Source: Apostichopus japonicus
Lineage: Eukaryota > Echinodermata > Holothuroidea > Aspidochirotida > Stichopodidae
Direction of reading: 5' to 3'
NCBI RefSeq assembly: GCF_037975245.1
Contig: NC_092576.1
Coordinates: forward strand, 30,110,611 to 30,174,610
Length of the DNA: 64,000 nucleotides
Shown: one piece after another, positions 1 through 11,009 of the stretch
Position numbering within the stretch: the first letter of the stretch is position 1
Layout of the letters: every line of letters begins with the position of its first letter
Made by a program: the position numbers and the translations under genes
Notes under the pieces: generated by a model
Seen by the model: the letters and a program-made list of their open reading frames with translations, nothing else
What the model was told of the DNA's origin: nothing
The model's database searches: none

Positions 1-984
1 TTTCCTGAAACTGTTTGACAGTATTAAAATATTTGAAAAGTGCTCTGGCTAGCCAATGCACACTGTACATGTTAGGGCTGGCCTGGAAAGGGTTAATGGA
101 GGCCCTAACGTAACGTTAGGCTAGGCCTACAACTCAAGTGCTTTACTGTGTGTAGCCTACACTTGTTGCAGCAACAAGTAAGTACGGCAACAACGTTAGG
201 CTAGGCGTTCGGCCTAGCGCCGCTCTAATGTTTATAAAAAATTACCTTGAAAGGCTGGCAGGAATCTCTCTAGGCCCCACTCACGAAGTTTTTCTTCAAC
301 GAAATCCATGAACTTCAAAATTTCGGAGAAACACAAGCTACAACAACACCGAACGAACACGAAAAAACAGGATAACGGCGGGTGATACAGTCGTCTAAAG
401 TTAGGGCTGATATACAGTTGCCGCGTAAATGCAGTTAAATTCTACCGACGCGACACATACATATGCTGCAGGCCAACATCTGCATACACGTGATATAAAC
501 AAGCCAATCATACCTCTAAACGAGTTATTGAACCGTAAACGTTTGAACTGGTTTGAAAATGATCCTTGAGGGATGAACAGAACCGGGGTCAATATGAACC
601 GAATCGGTTCGAAATATTCTGAACCGGGAAAAGGTTCAAAAAATTGAACCGGCCTTTATTAGAGTGCAGCCTTGTCCCCATTGCCGCAACAAGAGGCGCT
701 CGATCTCCTGTTTTCCTAAATTTGCTCAGTACACAAGCTGAAGAAATGAAAAGACGTTGAAATATCACAGCTGCATTGTCACAAAGTGGCAAAACAAAAG
801 TTACGTTTCGTGAGTTATTGTGTATCACACTTGTACATGCATACACAGGCCATCATAAATGCATATGTTTCTCTGGTCATGATATAATTCACTGCTTTAC
901 TTTTGTTACTTTGTTTTGACTGTAAAAGAACAAACCATGATTGTGAGATGTGACAAACAATATTTGCAATGACAGCTGATGATT
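1..984. other. Intergenic, no gene seen
   Basis: No ORF here resembles a protein I know. Positions 530-655 hold several close copies of GAACCG and its complement CGGTTC, which form short local inverted repeats. The first 240 bases are rich in TAGGCCT-like words that recur across the window. Confidence 0.5.
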
Positions 985-1885
985 GTAAGTAAGTCAATCT
1001 TTATTTCATCCCAAAAAAGAAATTGCATATGTACATATATAACACAAATACAACATGATAAAGGGTAAAAAGACAAAGAATGACAAACATAAGAGTTCAC
1101 TGAATTAAAGTATAAAAGTTTAAAGGCGTGATGATTAAACAAATGTCACACCAGTATAGATGGCAAGAACGGAAGATAAAGCAGGCTACTATCGATTGAA
1201 ACGACAAAAAGCTTAATGCACTGAGGGATAAAGAAAGATTTGTGACGATTTGTTATTGCATTCTCCGAGAGATTATTGCACTGCTGAGATTCAGAAACAA
1301 TGGGTGATACACGTCGGCAAGGTTGGCGTCGAGCTTAGACTAACATGATGGTACATACGCTCCATTGTAAGCTGGTCCCCACCCAGACAGAATACGATTA
1401 GCCTGTCTGATAACAGAATGAATGCGTTTATTATCATTTGCAGTCACATTACCAGCCCGGCATGTCATACAATACCTCAACACGCTACAAATGACCGAGT
1501 TATAAAAGATAGTGGGGATACGACTGTCAATGTCAAATTTACTCATTCTACGGAGACAGTACAATGTAGGGTTTACTCTCTTCACAAAATAATCAATATG
1601 CTCATGCCACGCCAGTTGATCATCAAAAACAACACCAACATATTTGTAGGATCAGACTTGTTCTACGGGATGTTCTTTGATCACAACCTTTCTTGGTTGA
1701 CCCTTGACCCTTCTGAAATCAATATTCATTTCCTTTGTTTTTTATCATTAAGCTCCAGGAAGTTCTTGTCACAATATCCGACAAAATGATTAATTTCATC
1801 CAGATATTCACTCTCATCATCCTTTTTAATCAAACCGACTAAGGCTGTGTCATCTGCAAATTTAATTAAATGGCAACTTGAAGTA
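985..1885 (-). mobile_element. 5'-truncated CR1/L2-type non-LTR retrotransposon
   Basis: Read on the minus strand, this starts inside a reverse transcriptase just before its FADD catalytic box (about 1843-1866), runs through the RT C-terminal region and ends near 985 in an AT-rich tail with AAAGATTGACTTACTTAC. Short tandem-like tails of this kind are typical of CR1/L2 elements. Truncation at the 5' side is the normal outcome of target-primed reverse transcription. No target-site duplication was found. Confidence 0.65.
1340..1872 (-). pseudogene. Reverse transcriptase C-terminal fragment (CR1/L2 type)
   Basis: Translation gives KFADDTALVGLI, then a KYVGVVFDDQLAWHEHI segment, then SVLRYCMTCRAGNVTAND. 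These are the RT motif C and the downstream thumb and connection region of CR1/L2-like LINEs. The frame is broken at least twice: there is a shift near 1745 and a stop just before the KYVGV segment near 1660. The protein would have copied LINE RNA into DNA at the target site, but the finger and palm motifs upstream of FADD are missing, so this is a dead relic. The superfamily rests on the FADD context and thumb sequence only. Confidence 0.65.
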
Positions 1886-3125
1886 CTCAGTGTTATATCT
1901 CGGCATACTAAACTTGTTATCTCCCAAAGCTTTACTTCTTGAGATATTGTTTTTTAGGAATTACTTGATTTGAACCAACGAGAATATGATTATTCTTATC
2001 AATGCGGCACGTCTACACACCAAACACAACGGTAATGTCTAAATGAACCAAATCTGGTACTTCTACATTATGAATCTCAGATCTGTAAAAGCTTTCACTT
2101 TTGAAATATTGTGTTTTCAAGCTTGGCATTGCAAGAGCACACGTACATTCCGTGCACATGCGCCACCATCACTGCAAAGGTTACTATTATCAAAAGAAAA
2201 ATATCAGCCCTGATTTTTTTTTAATAATCGGGCTTTAAAAGGGGTCAGGAGTTACTTACTTATAAGTGCATTAACACCACGTGGATTCAGAGGTGGTTTG
2301 ATGGCCATGGGGTAGTGTCAGTTTTGGAAGTCATGGCAGCCATTAACTCATTTTTGGTTAGGTACACACATATCATCATTAAACAGAAAACATGCTGACC
2401 TGAAAAAAATTCAAAAGACAGGAAATATATACCATTCCTCTTGGTGAAAGTTTGCTACAGGATCATTGTGAGCATTTCAAACACGACATACTATTTTGAC
2501 TTGTGATATTATAGGGCATTGGAAAAAATGAAATAGAACATACAAAAATGTAACATACTTTCTTTAGATTGTCACTACTTGCATAATATCTGCAATTGAT
2601 AGACTTTTTGGATGTGAGTTGTAAAATCTGGATGAAGTCCTAAACTCAGTTGATTTGGTGGGAGGATACTACACAGAAAGTTATGATTTGAGTTTCTTTC
2701 TCCAAATTACCTATCCTAATTTCAAGGTGGATATGTAGTTATGACTGGAATGTCAACTCAAAAAAATCTAAATATAAAATGTTTTTCTTGTAATGTAAGA
2801 AATTGCTGATGGAAATTGCTACTGCTGAGGCATGTTTATTATGGAAATCTTCGCAGGATGCATATTAACAAATTGGTTTGTAAGGAATCTGTATAGAGAG
2901 TCATGTAAAATGTATCTCTCAACTACCTATCCGTTTTTAACTTCAAACTCTATCCTCTCATTTGTTTGCCATATTTTCATTTTATAATGATAATGCAAAT
3001 GCAGGGTAACCCAACTGAGTTTTTTTATGCCTTAAGTACATTAAGAGAGGACCCTTGTAATAGAGAATGGGAAGAAAGACTTGAAAAACAGTACAATGTG
3101 GAATGAACTTACACCGACATCAGAC
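1886..3125. other. Intergenic, no gene seen
   Basis: AT-rich sequence without a credible ORF. At about 1905-1990 it contains one diverged unit with the words ACTTCTTGAGATATTG, which belong to the dispersed tandem repeat seen at 28.0 and 51.2 kb. Confidence 0.4.
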
Positions 3126-3260
3126 GGCTTGTACGTGCAAAGAAAACGGACAACCAAAAACAATCCCAGTCTGTTAAACAAGCACCAAAACCCCAACTGA
3201 AAACCCACAACAGAAATCTCACTAACCCACAAATGTACTGTGGCTTGTAATGGCTTGTAC
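3126..3260 (-). mobile_element. LINE 3' end scrap with 9-bp target duplication
   Basis: About 117 bases (3135-3251) match the 3' untranslated end of the L1/Tx1-type LINE seen in copies A, B and D, including GTGCAAAGAAAACGGAC and CCCAGTCTGTTAAACAAGC. It is flanked by GGCTTGTAC at 3126-3134 and again at 3252-3260, a 9-bp target-site duplication. It is therefore a bona fide, extremely 5'-truncated insertion. Confidence 0.75.
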
Positions 3261-3877
3261 CGCAGATGTTCAAAGGACTCTGTCTGCTGAAACCTGCTGA
3301 CATCTTCCTTTCCGGCAACTAACAATAAGATTAAAACCCATGAGGGTCAGTAAAGAGTATGTGAGAAGTGAGGAAAATGGGTGAGACGAAGGAATACATA
3401 GAACTGGGGCAAGTATAACACAGTTTTAAATTTTGTTACCTCAAATATTATTTCCCCCACAAAAAAGTGAATTTACCTTGGTAATTTTTACACATGTGTG
3501 GACTTGTATACATGTATCTAAAGAGTCATTCCATGCCAAATTAATAAATAAACTAAATTATGAGAAATTTTCTGTGTATAGTAACATGAAATACATAACG
3601 ATCAGTGTGGTCATGCTAATTGCTTTATATTTTAGGATATCATTTTCCATGTATTTTAGAAAGTTATAAAAAGAAGCTTCTTTTTCTTTCTCTTAAAGGT
3701 GGTTTACTATAGTGATGGACTACAGCCTTCTTAGCATGAGTGTTCATGAAGTGTCAAATGTAATCCACCAGAGCCTAGGTAAGTGCCATTGCAGATATTG
3801 GATCGACTAATACAAAATATGAAATATCAGCAAATAGGCTACAACAAGGACCTAGTAACGTTCAATATGTGTAGAAA
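3261..3877. other. Intergenic, no gene seen
   Basis: AT-rich and without a recognisable ORF. A short segment near 3520 (GTCATTCCATGCCAAAT) reappears near 43795, which points to a dispersed repeat. Confidence 0.4.
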
Positions 3878-4099
3878 TTAGTCGGGCAGGTACCCTAGTA
3901 ACCCTGACTTACCCAGCTGTTCCTTGAGAGCTTTGATCATCTCCTCTAGCTCCTGTACTTTTTGTTTGAGTTTCATATTGTCGAACTCAAGATCCACCGT
4001 CTCAAACAGATCCTCGCTATGACTTAACAGCCTAAGCTCATTAGGTCCTCCTGGCCATGCTAATTGAAAAGGAGGCCTTCTTTCCTTTCTAAAAGGAAA
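3878..4099 (-). CDS. Putative terminal exon with coiled coil
   Basis: On the minus strand a pyrimidine tract ending in CAG at 4100-4102 precedes an open frame that ends at a stop at 3878. The C-terminal half reads as a short coiled coil, with heptad-spaced leucines in KLKQKVQELEEMIKALKEQL, ending KSGLLGYLPD. I do not recognise the family. It could be the last exon of a host gene whose other exons lie outside the recognised parts, or a remnant of a transposon-encoded THAP/coiled-coil protein. The acceptor and the clean frame are seen directly; membership of a larger gene is inferred. Confidence 0.35.
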   Translation of the reverse strand, partial: FPFRKERRPPFQLAWPGGPNELRLLSHSEDLFETVDLEFDNMKLKQKVQELEEMIKALKEQLGKSGLLGYLPD

Positions 4100-4364
4100 C
4101 TGAAAAGAAAAGATGAACAAAGCAAAATGGTACTTCTTTGAATAGAAAATACCTGTGTATGCTGTAAAGTTTGGCTTTCTTGAACAGGATATTCATTTTA
4201 AAAGATCATTGAAGTATATTAACAATGCTTCAGGGTTCATTTGTAAGTAAATCATTCTCCTTCAACAACCTTCCATCAACAAGATACAAATAATTTAAAT
4301 ATGCATGTTGTCCAGTAGTGGTTCTTTTGCAAGAAACATGAAAATCATGATCATGAAAATGTTG

Positions 4365-5366
4365 CTGTCAGGTCTGTCGAAGAAGCGACACCCCTGATAT
4401 CGTGGGCCCTTGGTCTGCCTGGCCCTGTCGCAAACGGGCGGATGATCTCTACGAGCCAGCGAGACAAGTTATCTTTCGAGGCCGCTTGAGTAAAGCACTC
4501 GAGGGAGGATGGAAAGGGAAGTCGCAGTACCTCTAAGTTCTTCCGTTCTGTGTAGATACCATTTTAGCGCTCTAACGGGACACCACAGTCTGTCCTCGGG
4601 AATCGAGGAGGCGGTCTTAATCTACAGGATAAAGATGTCACCCGGGAGGAAGTCCAGGACCTGGTTCTTAGCGATGAAAGACGGGCCTGGAACCATCCGT
4701 ACTCCCTGGTTCTCGAACCGTATGTGGTTCCTCTTTGTAGAGAGTACGTGAAGACAACTTCTCCTCCTTGCCGAGACTAGGGCGATGAGGAACAGTCTTC
4801 TTGGTGAGTACCGCTAGGGAGGCCCTCGCCATCGGTTCGTAAGGCGCCTTAGTCAAGTCGTGTAGTGTGGCTGAGAGTCCCCAGGAGGGGGCGAGGCGTC
4901 GGACTCGTGGGCGTTTGTTTGCCATTCCCCTGAGTAGTTGGGCAATCTCTCTGTTATTGCCTGGTGTCGAAACGTCGGGGAAACCCTGGTGGATGGCGGC
5001 AATGGCTGAGCGGTAATTCTTGATCGTCGAAACCTGCTTGCCCTCTAGGAATAATGTCAGCAGGAAGTCGGCGATTGAGATTAGAGAGGCGTTGGTAGGC
5101 AGAGCCTGTCTTGTCTGGCACCATACTCCGAATCTCCGTAGGCGGGAATCGTAAGTAGCCACGGTTGATCTTCTTCTGGCGTCGGCTGCCATCGCGGCAG
5201 CTGCCTCCGAAAGTCCTCTCTGTCTGAGGGAAGAACTGACATCTTCCAGGCAACTAACTGAAGTCCCTTGATGTCTGGGTGAGCTAGCGTCCCCCGTCCC
5301 TGGGACAGTAGATGGGGTGTGTCCGGAAGGATCGCTGGTGTGTCTGGGAGGATTTCCCCGAACCAT
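4365..5366 (-). pseudogene. DIRS-like tyrosine recombinase, truncated
   Basis: The N-terminal core-binding part is clear: RRSTVATYDSRLRRFGVWC, ADFLLTLFLEGKQVSTIKNY, RSAIAAIHQGF. The frame then breaks near 4830. In other frames the catalytic half follows: CPVRALKWYLHRT, then DNLSRWLVEIIRPF, then AHDIRGVASS, which fits the HxxR box. Homology ends about ten residues later, so the tyrosine nucleophile is absent. DIRS recombinases integrate circular cDNA without target duplication. This one lacks the residue that attacks DNA, besides its several frameshifts. Confidence 0.7.
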
Positions 5367-5391
5367 GGTCTGCGCCGCCAGAAGGGGCCCA

Positions 5392-5930
5392 TCAGGATGA
5401 ACCTGCCCCTGGAGGACCTGATTTCCTCCGTACCTGGTTGAGCATGCAGAGGGGCAGAAACAGGAAGGCGTCCAGTCCGTCCCATGACAGGGACATGGCG
5501 TCTATGTGGAAGGCCTGCGGGTGAAACCCCCTGGAGCAAAAGGTGGGCAGCCTGTTGTTGTCCCATCTCGCAAACAGGTCTGTCAGGGGTTTGCCGAATC
5601 TGTGGAATATCCTGTCGCAGGTTTGTTGTGAGAGGGTCCACTCGTTGGGGTCGAGCTGTCCCCTGGACAGGGCATCGGCCATCACGTTGTCCCATGCCAG
5701 ACGGCACAACTTCTCTGATTTGGTGCCGACCTGCCTGTTGATGTAGGCTACCACCGTCGTGGTGACCCGGGTGTTGAAGGCCTCCAGAGCCTGCTTCACT
5801 GCCAGCATCTCCAGGATGTTGATGTGGAAGGACCGCTCCCGTACTGACCACGTTGCCCCAGTGGGCGCCCCATCCTGAGAGCGAGGTGTCGGTTGTGGTT
5901 GAGGTTGAAGGTGAAGGGAACTCCCTGGTT
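5392..5930 (-). pseudogene. DIRS-like RNase H region
   Basis: In a frame different from the RT, the translation reads FHINILEMLAVKQALEAF, then TTTVVAYINRQVGTKSEKL, then NVMADALSRG. These are the conserved Glu and Asp segments of the retroelement RNase H that follows RT in DIRS elements. Downstream is a conserved linker, DRIFHRFGKPLTDLFA, commonly found between RNase H and the recombinase. The domain degrades the RNA strand during cDNA synthesis. A frameshift separates it from the RT upstream and another from the recombinase downstream. Confidence 0.65.
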
Positions 5931-6893
5931 CCAAAGCCCCGGTGTGTCCCACCACTGTAGGTGTTGGGTGGCTTCTTCCGACTTGCTGATCGGTGTGATC
6001 ATGAGCCGATCGTTGTGGCCTGGGAACTTCTGAAGGTGTAACTGCAGAGGGCGCATGTGCAACCTGCAGAGGCTGACGATGTCGACCATGTTTGCTATAA
6101 GTCCTAGGGCTCGGAGCCAGGTACGGGGAGAAATGATGGGATAGGATGTAGTTCGTGGTACACACGACCGCGTCGATCCTCTCCTGCGACGGTTTGGCAA
6201 TCCCGGTTGTGATACGATTGTCGCCCCCAGGAACCGGATGTTCTGGGTGGGGGTCAGTCGAGACTTCTCCTCGTTAACTATCCACCAAAGCATTTGGAGG
6301 GTACTGACCATCTTGAAGACGTCGGCTGTTTCCGACCTCGAGTTGCCTACTATCAGCCAGTCGTCGAGGTAAACGTAGAGGACAACTTCCCTTCTTCTTA
6401 GAAAGGAGACTGTGGCCCCCGCCACTCTGGTGAATGCCCTCGGGGCGGTGGAGAGCCCGAACGGGAGTGCCCTAAAGAGGTAGTCTCTGTCGGCGTACTG
6501 GAAGGCTACGAATCGCCGATGTTCTCTGTTCATCGGAATGTGCAAGTAGGCGTCCTTTAAGTCTACGGTCGCCGCCCAGATGCCCTTTCTGAGAAGGGAT
6601 ATGATAAGATGCAGGTTTTCCATGCGGAAACGTTTTGGTCTGACAAAGTTTTGGTTCAGGGGCTTGAGGTTTAGGATGGGACGCCAGGTTCCGTCCCGTT
6701 TTGGAGTTTGGAGTTTGACGACCGGAAGAGGGGTCCCGTCCCCTCCGGCGCCTCTACAACTGCCTGCTTGGCCAGCAGGGCCGCAATCTACCCCTCGAGA
6801 GCCAATTTTTGGACGGAGTTTGTAGGTGTTGGTGTTTGCCTTCCTCCGCCCCCGTTGTCTAAACAGCGCCGGAACCTCACGACGCAAGTGCAA
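5796..6893 (-). pseudogene. DIRS-like reverse transcriptase
   Basis: A 365-residue open frame carries the RT blocks in order: WRPILNLKPLNQ, then ATVDLKDAYLHIPM (first catalytic Asp), FRALPFGLSTAPRAFTR, and YVYLDDWLIVG (the catalytic Asp pair). The combination of DLKDAYLHIP with YLDD is characteristic of DIRS/Ty3-like RTs and differs from the FADD/YADD of the LINEs in this window. The first ~50 residues are out of register with the family, so the true start is unclear. The frame runs past the RT and is left at about residue 330, where the RNase H homology continues in another frame. The enzyme would reverse-transcribe the element's RNA. All three catalytic aspartates remain, but the copy cannot give a full polyprotein. 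Confidence 0.75.
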
Positions 6894-7004
6894 CCCGACC
6901 CAAAAACGTACAATATGAACAAGGCAACCCTGGGTCAGTTACCGCTACAAACAATTGGTTACAAAACAAAAAGTTATGTACTTCCCCAGATGAAGCACCC
7001 CTAG

Positions 7005-8480
7005 CGCCCCCCCTTCTCCAGTTTTTGGTACAATACCGCCCTCTTGCAAGCTCTGTACCTCCCGAACAATTGAACGAAAATATCGCTCTCTCTCTCAAAT
7101 ACCTCAGCCCTCTCGTTGCAGGTGACATCACAAGGTGCATCGTAGCCGAACCATATACCATTAAATTTTGATATTCTGATCCCACCGCTATGCACCGAAT
7201 GGTAATTCTTTTTGAACGCATTTCACTTTGGCACCCCCTGGCACAACGTATCGAACAAGTCTGGAGTACCTTTCCAAAGGACGAGAGAGGGACTCGCTAG
7301 ACAAAACATTAAGTAGTGGAGAGAGGGCACCCCTGGCGCACCCCCTCTCTACGTAAAAAACATCAGAACAAAACCCATTTACTATAAGAGAACTTAAACT
7401 TTCCTGATACAAACACAAATCCATTTACGAAAATTTGGGTGCAACTTAAACGTCTCCGATACATTCATTAAAAAACATGGTTCCACCATGTCGAAGGCCT
7501 GCTGGTCAAGAGAGACCAATGCACAAGGCAGATCACGCTCAATAAGAACGTCGGTCAAGTCTCGCATGAACGACAAGTTCTGCTGGATGCAATTACACTT
7601 GACTGCACAAGTCTGGATATCACCCAGAAGATGCGGCATAGCCAGTGCAAGGTTCTTGCACAAAGCCTTAGCCAGCAACTTGTAGTCCATATTTAACAAG
7701 GTGATCGGACGCTTGTTATGAGGATCCAAGGTGTCCACAGACTTGGGCAGCAAAGTAATCATGCCCAGACGTTTACTTTGGTTTAACAGTCCGTTTTGGA
7801 AGGCGTCTTCGAAGACGGCTCTGATGTCGGGGCCTTTTATTGCCCACAAGGTTCGCTAGAACTCCCTCGGAAGCCTGTCCGAACCCGGGGACTTGCCATT
7901 CTTCATCTTCGAAAGTGCCTTTCAAAGCTCAACAGTGGTTATTCGCCCCCCCCCCCCCCTTTCACAAAAAATATATCATTGACATCGTGGTTCCGTTTTT
8001 GAGATTCCTCTCAATAAATCGGCCTGTGCCGACAAGTACACATTGCCACGCGTAAACAAACTCGAATAATTATCTTTATAGACCCGAGTCTGGGTCACAG
8101 TTAGTCTCTGACCATGACACATGGTGCACTACCAGGAACAAAGGAAGGCAGCGTCTTAAAGAAAAATCTCGTCTAGCAGAAGGCCGATTGGGAGCATGCA
8201 CAGTGCAAAGAGGGATGTAACCCTGTGGATAGAATGTAAACCAACCGGCCCTCGTAATCCGTCTCCACCCTAGTGGCACAACCCGCCTGACGAGTTGACA
8301 GAAGGATGAGTGCCACAAGATGAAGACGAACCAAACGAAGCATGCAGCCCACCACCCCATAAAGGGACATCTTCCAAAATGTGTGTTTCTTGCAGGCCTA
8401 CGCAGTCGGCCTCCATTGACTTATAATACTGCGCTTGCGATGATCCCTCATGCCATTCACGTTAAAAGTGGCGACTGAAA
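7005..8480 (-). pseudogene. LINE ORF2 remnant (endonuclease and RT pieces)
   Basis: The endonuclease start NVNGMRDHRKRS is near 8475, followed by LQETHI. The GGDFN block is deleted. The RT part at 7394-7849 reads RLGMITLLPKS, NKRPITLLNMDYKLLAKAL, and ALVSLDQQAFDMV, equivalent to motif A (SLDQEKAFD) in copy A but with a residue deleted. Motif B survives as a degraded GCARGALSPLL at about 7330. The YADD box is destroyed: VKCVQ is followed by unrelated residues. A final piece at 7001-7195 matches KFNGIWFGYDAP and KRAVLYQ of copy A with a deletion between them. Dead copy. Confidence 0.7.
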
Positions 8481-9530
8481 GTGTATGGGCCACGAGAGGG
8501 CAATGGGGCAAAAATACGCCGACGACGATTCCGTTAGCTTCAAGCGCGCTCTAGACGACATATCATTGTCTGAGTCGTCACTTGAGGCCGAACTTTTTAG
8601 AGAGGGTTCCCCCATCTCGTCGTACCAGCTCATCCCGGTGGCACGTGTCGGTTCGATGATCACCGAGCCTCCGGAGTCACTGTCAGACATAGCCTCCGGA
8701 TCTGGTAATACCGGCGGCAGACTGGGGACGGAACTGGACGAGTTGATGGGGGGGGGGGGCTGCTGGAGACCCCGTGTCCGCTTCGCGGTGTGGTGGAAGC
8801 ATTGTGGCCACGGGGTTGGGGCTGCAACGACGGGGGAGGGTGAACAAGGTGCGGAAGGTGAATCCCCACCTGGTTCCCCCTCCTTGCGTGAAGCTTCCTT
8901 CGAAACGGTAGGTGCTTCACAACTTAGCGACTTTGCTTGACCCCCCCCCCCCCCCACTGTTTGTCATAAAGACATAAGAGGAATGAGGACACAACTACGC
9001 TTTGGCAAGCAGAGGTATCATGCCCAATGCGAAGGTAGCGCTAAGAATTTTTTTTGGGCAGCCTTTGGCTTCGTGCCCTGTCTTCCCACACGTGAAGCAG
9101 GTACGGGATTGACCGGGATAACGCACGTGAGCTTCATGCCCGGCAATAAACAGGAAGGAGGGAATGTCCTGCTTCAGGTCGATCCGAACTTGTCGGTGGC
9201 CTTGACAGCCCCAAACCGACCTAAAGCAGTTGCGACAAGTTCCTGACGCACTTCTAGTCCTACGTGGATGACAGTTACCCATACGGAAAGTTCGTATGGA
9301 GTAACTGTGAAACCATCGACACCACTCAGCAACGTGACACACTTCTGCCGGGTGACGTCACTGGTAAAACGTAGATCGTATGTATTACGACCTTGGAGAG
9401 CTTGCAAAGCATCAACTTCTCCAGGCACAACAACACTGTTGCTCTTCAAAATACTAAAAACTTGCACCGGTGGAACCGCTTGCTCACAGGTGAAGGTCAA
9501 CTTAACATCTTTCGAATCGCGTTGCCATGA
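8457..9530 (-). pseudogene. LINE ORF1 remnant (RRM-like plus one CCHC knuckle)
   Basis: The first piece, ending near 9174, reads VPGEVDALQALQGRNTYDLR and SVWVTVIHVGLEVRQ, parallel to VPGEVDALQRKPLRGMNCFD and SVWVTVLHLPLDMSEQ in copy A. A second frame gives RYPGQSRTCFTCGKTGHEAK, a CCHC zinc knuckle of the pattern CX2CX4HX4C. The other two knuckles seen in copy A are lost. The acidic, serine-rich C-terminal part lies at 8480-8950. ORF1 proteins of this type bind LINE RNA. Several frameshifts make the gene non-functional. Confidence 0.7.
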
Positions 9531-9794
9531 TACCCAGGTGGCTAGGATGTAACAGATGGAGAGTGAGAGCGAAACACGACTTCACTCCACGACAGCCAAC
9601 TACCAACGTACTCCGTACCAAAATACTAAAAACTTGCACCGGTGGAACCGCTTGCTCACAGGTGAAGGTCAACTTAACATCTTTCGAATCGCGTTGCCAT
9701 GATACCCAAGGTGGCTAGGATGTAACAGATGGAGAGTGAGAGCGAAACACGACTTCACTCCACGAAAGCCAACTACCAACGTACTCCGTACCAC
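9448..9794. repeat. 173-bp tandem duplication spanning a LINE 5' junction
   Basis: Bases 9448-9620 are repeated almost perfectly at 9621-9794. Each unit contains the first part of LINE ORF1, its 5' end and about 20 bases of the flanking gene (TACGGAGTACGTTGGTA on the minus strand). Because host flank is included, the duplication must have happened after the LINE inserted. A two-base difference (CCAGG versus CCCAAGG) shows slight later divergence. Confidence 0.85.
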
Positions 9795-11009
9795 AACACT
9801 TACAGTTCACAATCCCATCTGGTGTGGCGGCTAATAAATTAATTGAGGGTGTACAAAAAGTCCACACTCGGTCACATGGGTACGCATACTGATACATAAG
9901 TATTCTTGGCTTGTGACTCCATCTCTCTGCCATACTTCGTGGCAGGCAAGTCTGGATGGGGAGATGAAATCCCTGAACTTAAATTTACCAATTCAGTTGT
10001 GTCAACCGGTGACTTTGCTTTGTTAATTGTGTCACAACTGCATGAACCTTTCAGGCAGTAATTCTCCCTTGCCTTTGCGCAATCCATGTTGGGTTGTTAG
10101 CTTGCCCTCTTGTCTCTTCTTCGATTGTTTTACCTGTTTATCAGTAAAGACCCGAAGCGTTTTTAAGAAATTGTCCATGTTCTAGCAAGTGTTGTGATGG
10201 GAGGTAGGATTCAAGCGGTCGTTGAGACATCAACTGTACTTTAAATGTTCACATCACTTTCCGTAGCATAATTTGGTTGGCTCAGACCAATATCCACTTG
10301 TTGTAGGAAGCACGCATCTGGACAAGCTGGCAACAGGTGGTTGGTCAGCAGGCTGAGAGCTTGAGTAGCTTTCTCCTTTTGGTTCGGGCTAAACAATTGG
10401 CGCTCAGGCGGATTGATTGGTCATTGCAAACCTAACAGCAGAATAAAAACAAAATGATTTGATTTAATTTTAGAAGCATAACTTGGTAGGCCTAGACCAA
10501 TATTTACTTCTTTGAGGAAGCATGCGTCTGGACATGCTGGCATAAGGTGCAGTAGTTGGTCAGCCAGCTGAGAGCTGGAGCAGCTTTCTCTGTCTCCCTT
10601 TTTCTTTTATGATGTACAAAGTAACGTGGCATTTGATAGAGTCCGGGATAGGTGACAGTCACAGCTATTATAAAATGATCACTACAAATTTCCTTTTGAC
10701 TCTCAATTTTTGTTAAATATATTTTGGCTATGATATTATGAGCAAATCTTCAGATCTTAATGAAAACACCAGTTATTTTCATTTCATACCATGTTTTGAA
10801 AAGTGAGGCTTACTCCAGTCCATATCAGCCACCATCTTTGGTTGAACATTCTTCTTTGCTCCATATCTGTTATAGGCACACGCCTGACCAGTAACAGAGC
10901 GTCGGGTGCGGCCTGTCCTCCAAGCTAAATATACTTTATACAGTATGGCTCCCACATGGTTGCACGAAGATCCAAGCGTTCTTTTGAAACACTCATTAAA
11001 ATCATACAT
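9795..11009 (-). pseudogene. SWIM zinc finger / YqaJ-exonuclease family gene, interrupted
   Basis: Two exon-like blocks lie on the minus strand. At 10779-11009 the frame reads SSCNHVGAILYKVYLAWRTG, then QACAYNR and MVADMDWSKPHF: the second half of a SWIM-type zinc finger (the CxH ligands) and the following conserved segment. At about 9795-10087, TKYGREMESQAKNTY and LLAATPDGIVNCKCCG match the start and the catalytic Asp region of YqaJ/lambda-exonuclease-like domains. One frameshift lies between them near 9895. The expected downstream EIKCP catalytic block is missing, because the LINE 5' end follows directly. Such SWIM plus YqaJ proteins are multi-copy in many animal genomes and accompany some DNA transposons (I recall ISL2EU-type), so this is probably element-derived. 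Confidence 0.6.

Larger units (their letters stand above)
4365..6895 (-). mobile_element. Decayed DIRS-like (tyrosine recombinase) retrotransposon
   Basis: Minus-strand order is reverse transcriptase, RNase H, then tyrosine recombinase, as in DIRS elements. The coding frame changes several times, so the copy is dead. The 3' side stops abruptly near 4370, just after the recombinase HxxR box, before the nucleophilic tyrosine and any terminal repeat. The 5' side merges into an old LINE near 6900. The GC-rich composition contrasts with the AT-rich surroundings. No inverted terminal repeats or internal complementary region could be seen, as expected for a copy truncated at both ends. Confidence 0.8.
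7005..9793 (-). mobile_element. Old L1/Tx1-type LINE, decayed (second subfamily)
   Basis: Read on the minus strand, a 5' untranslated scrap (with CTTTCGTGGAGTG as in copy A) leads into a broken ORF1, then a broken ORF2 with endonuclease and RT pieces. The protein is clearly related to copy A but diverged throughout and interrupted by frameshifts, deletions and C/G homopolymer runs, so it is an older or different subfamily. Its 5' boundary falls inside a YqaJ gene near 9780. Its 3' part is missing and abuts the DIRS element near 6900-7000. Confidence 0.75.

Noticed and set aside
5312-5746. Plus-strand ORFs rich in Trp/Arg
   Set aside because: Antisense to the DIRS recombinase and RNase H region; no family resemblance.
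7949-7963. C or G homopolymer runs (also 8747, 8941, 22877, 30775, 39926, 50518)
   Set aside because: Simple low-complexity tracts, prone to length error; not treated as functional or as G-quadruplex evidence.
8485-8940. A 151-residue plus-strand ORF
   Set aside because: It lies antisense to the acidic tail of the decayed LINE ORF1 and includes a G homopolymer; composition explains the open frame.
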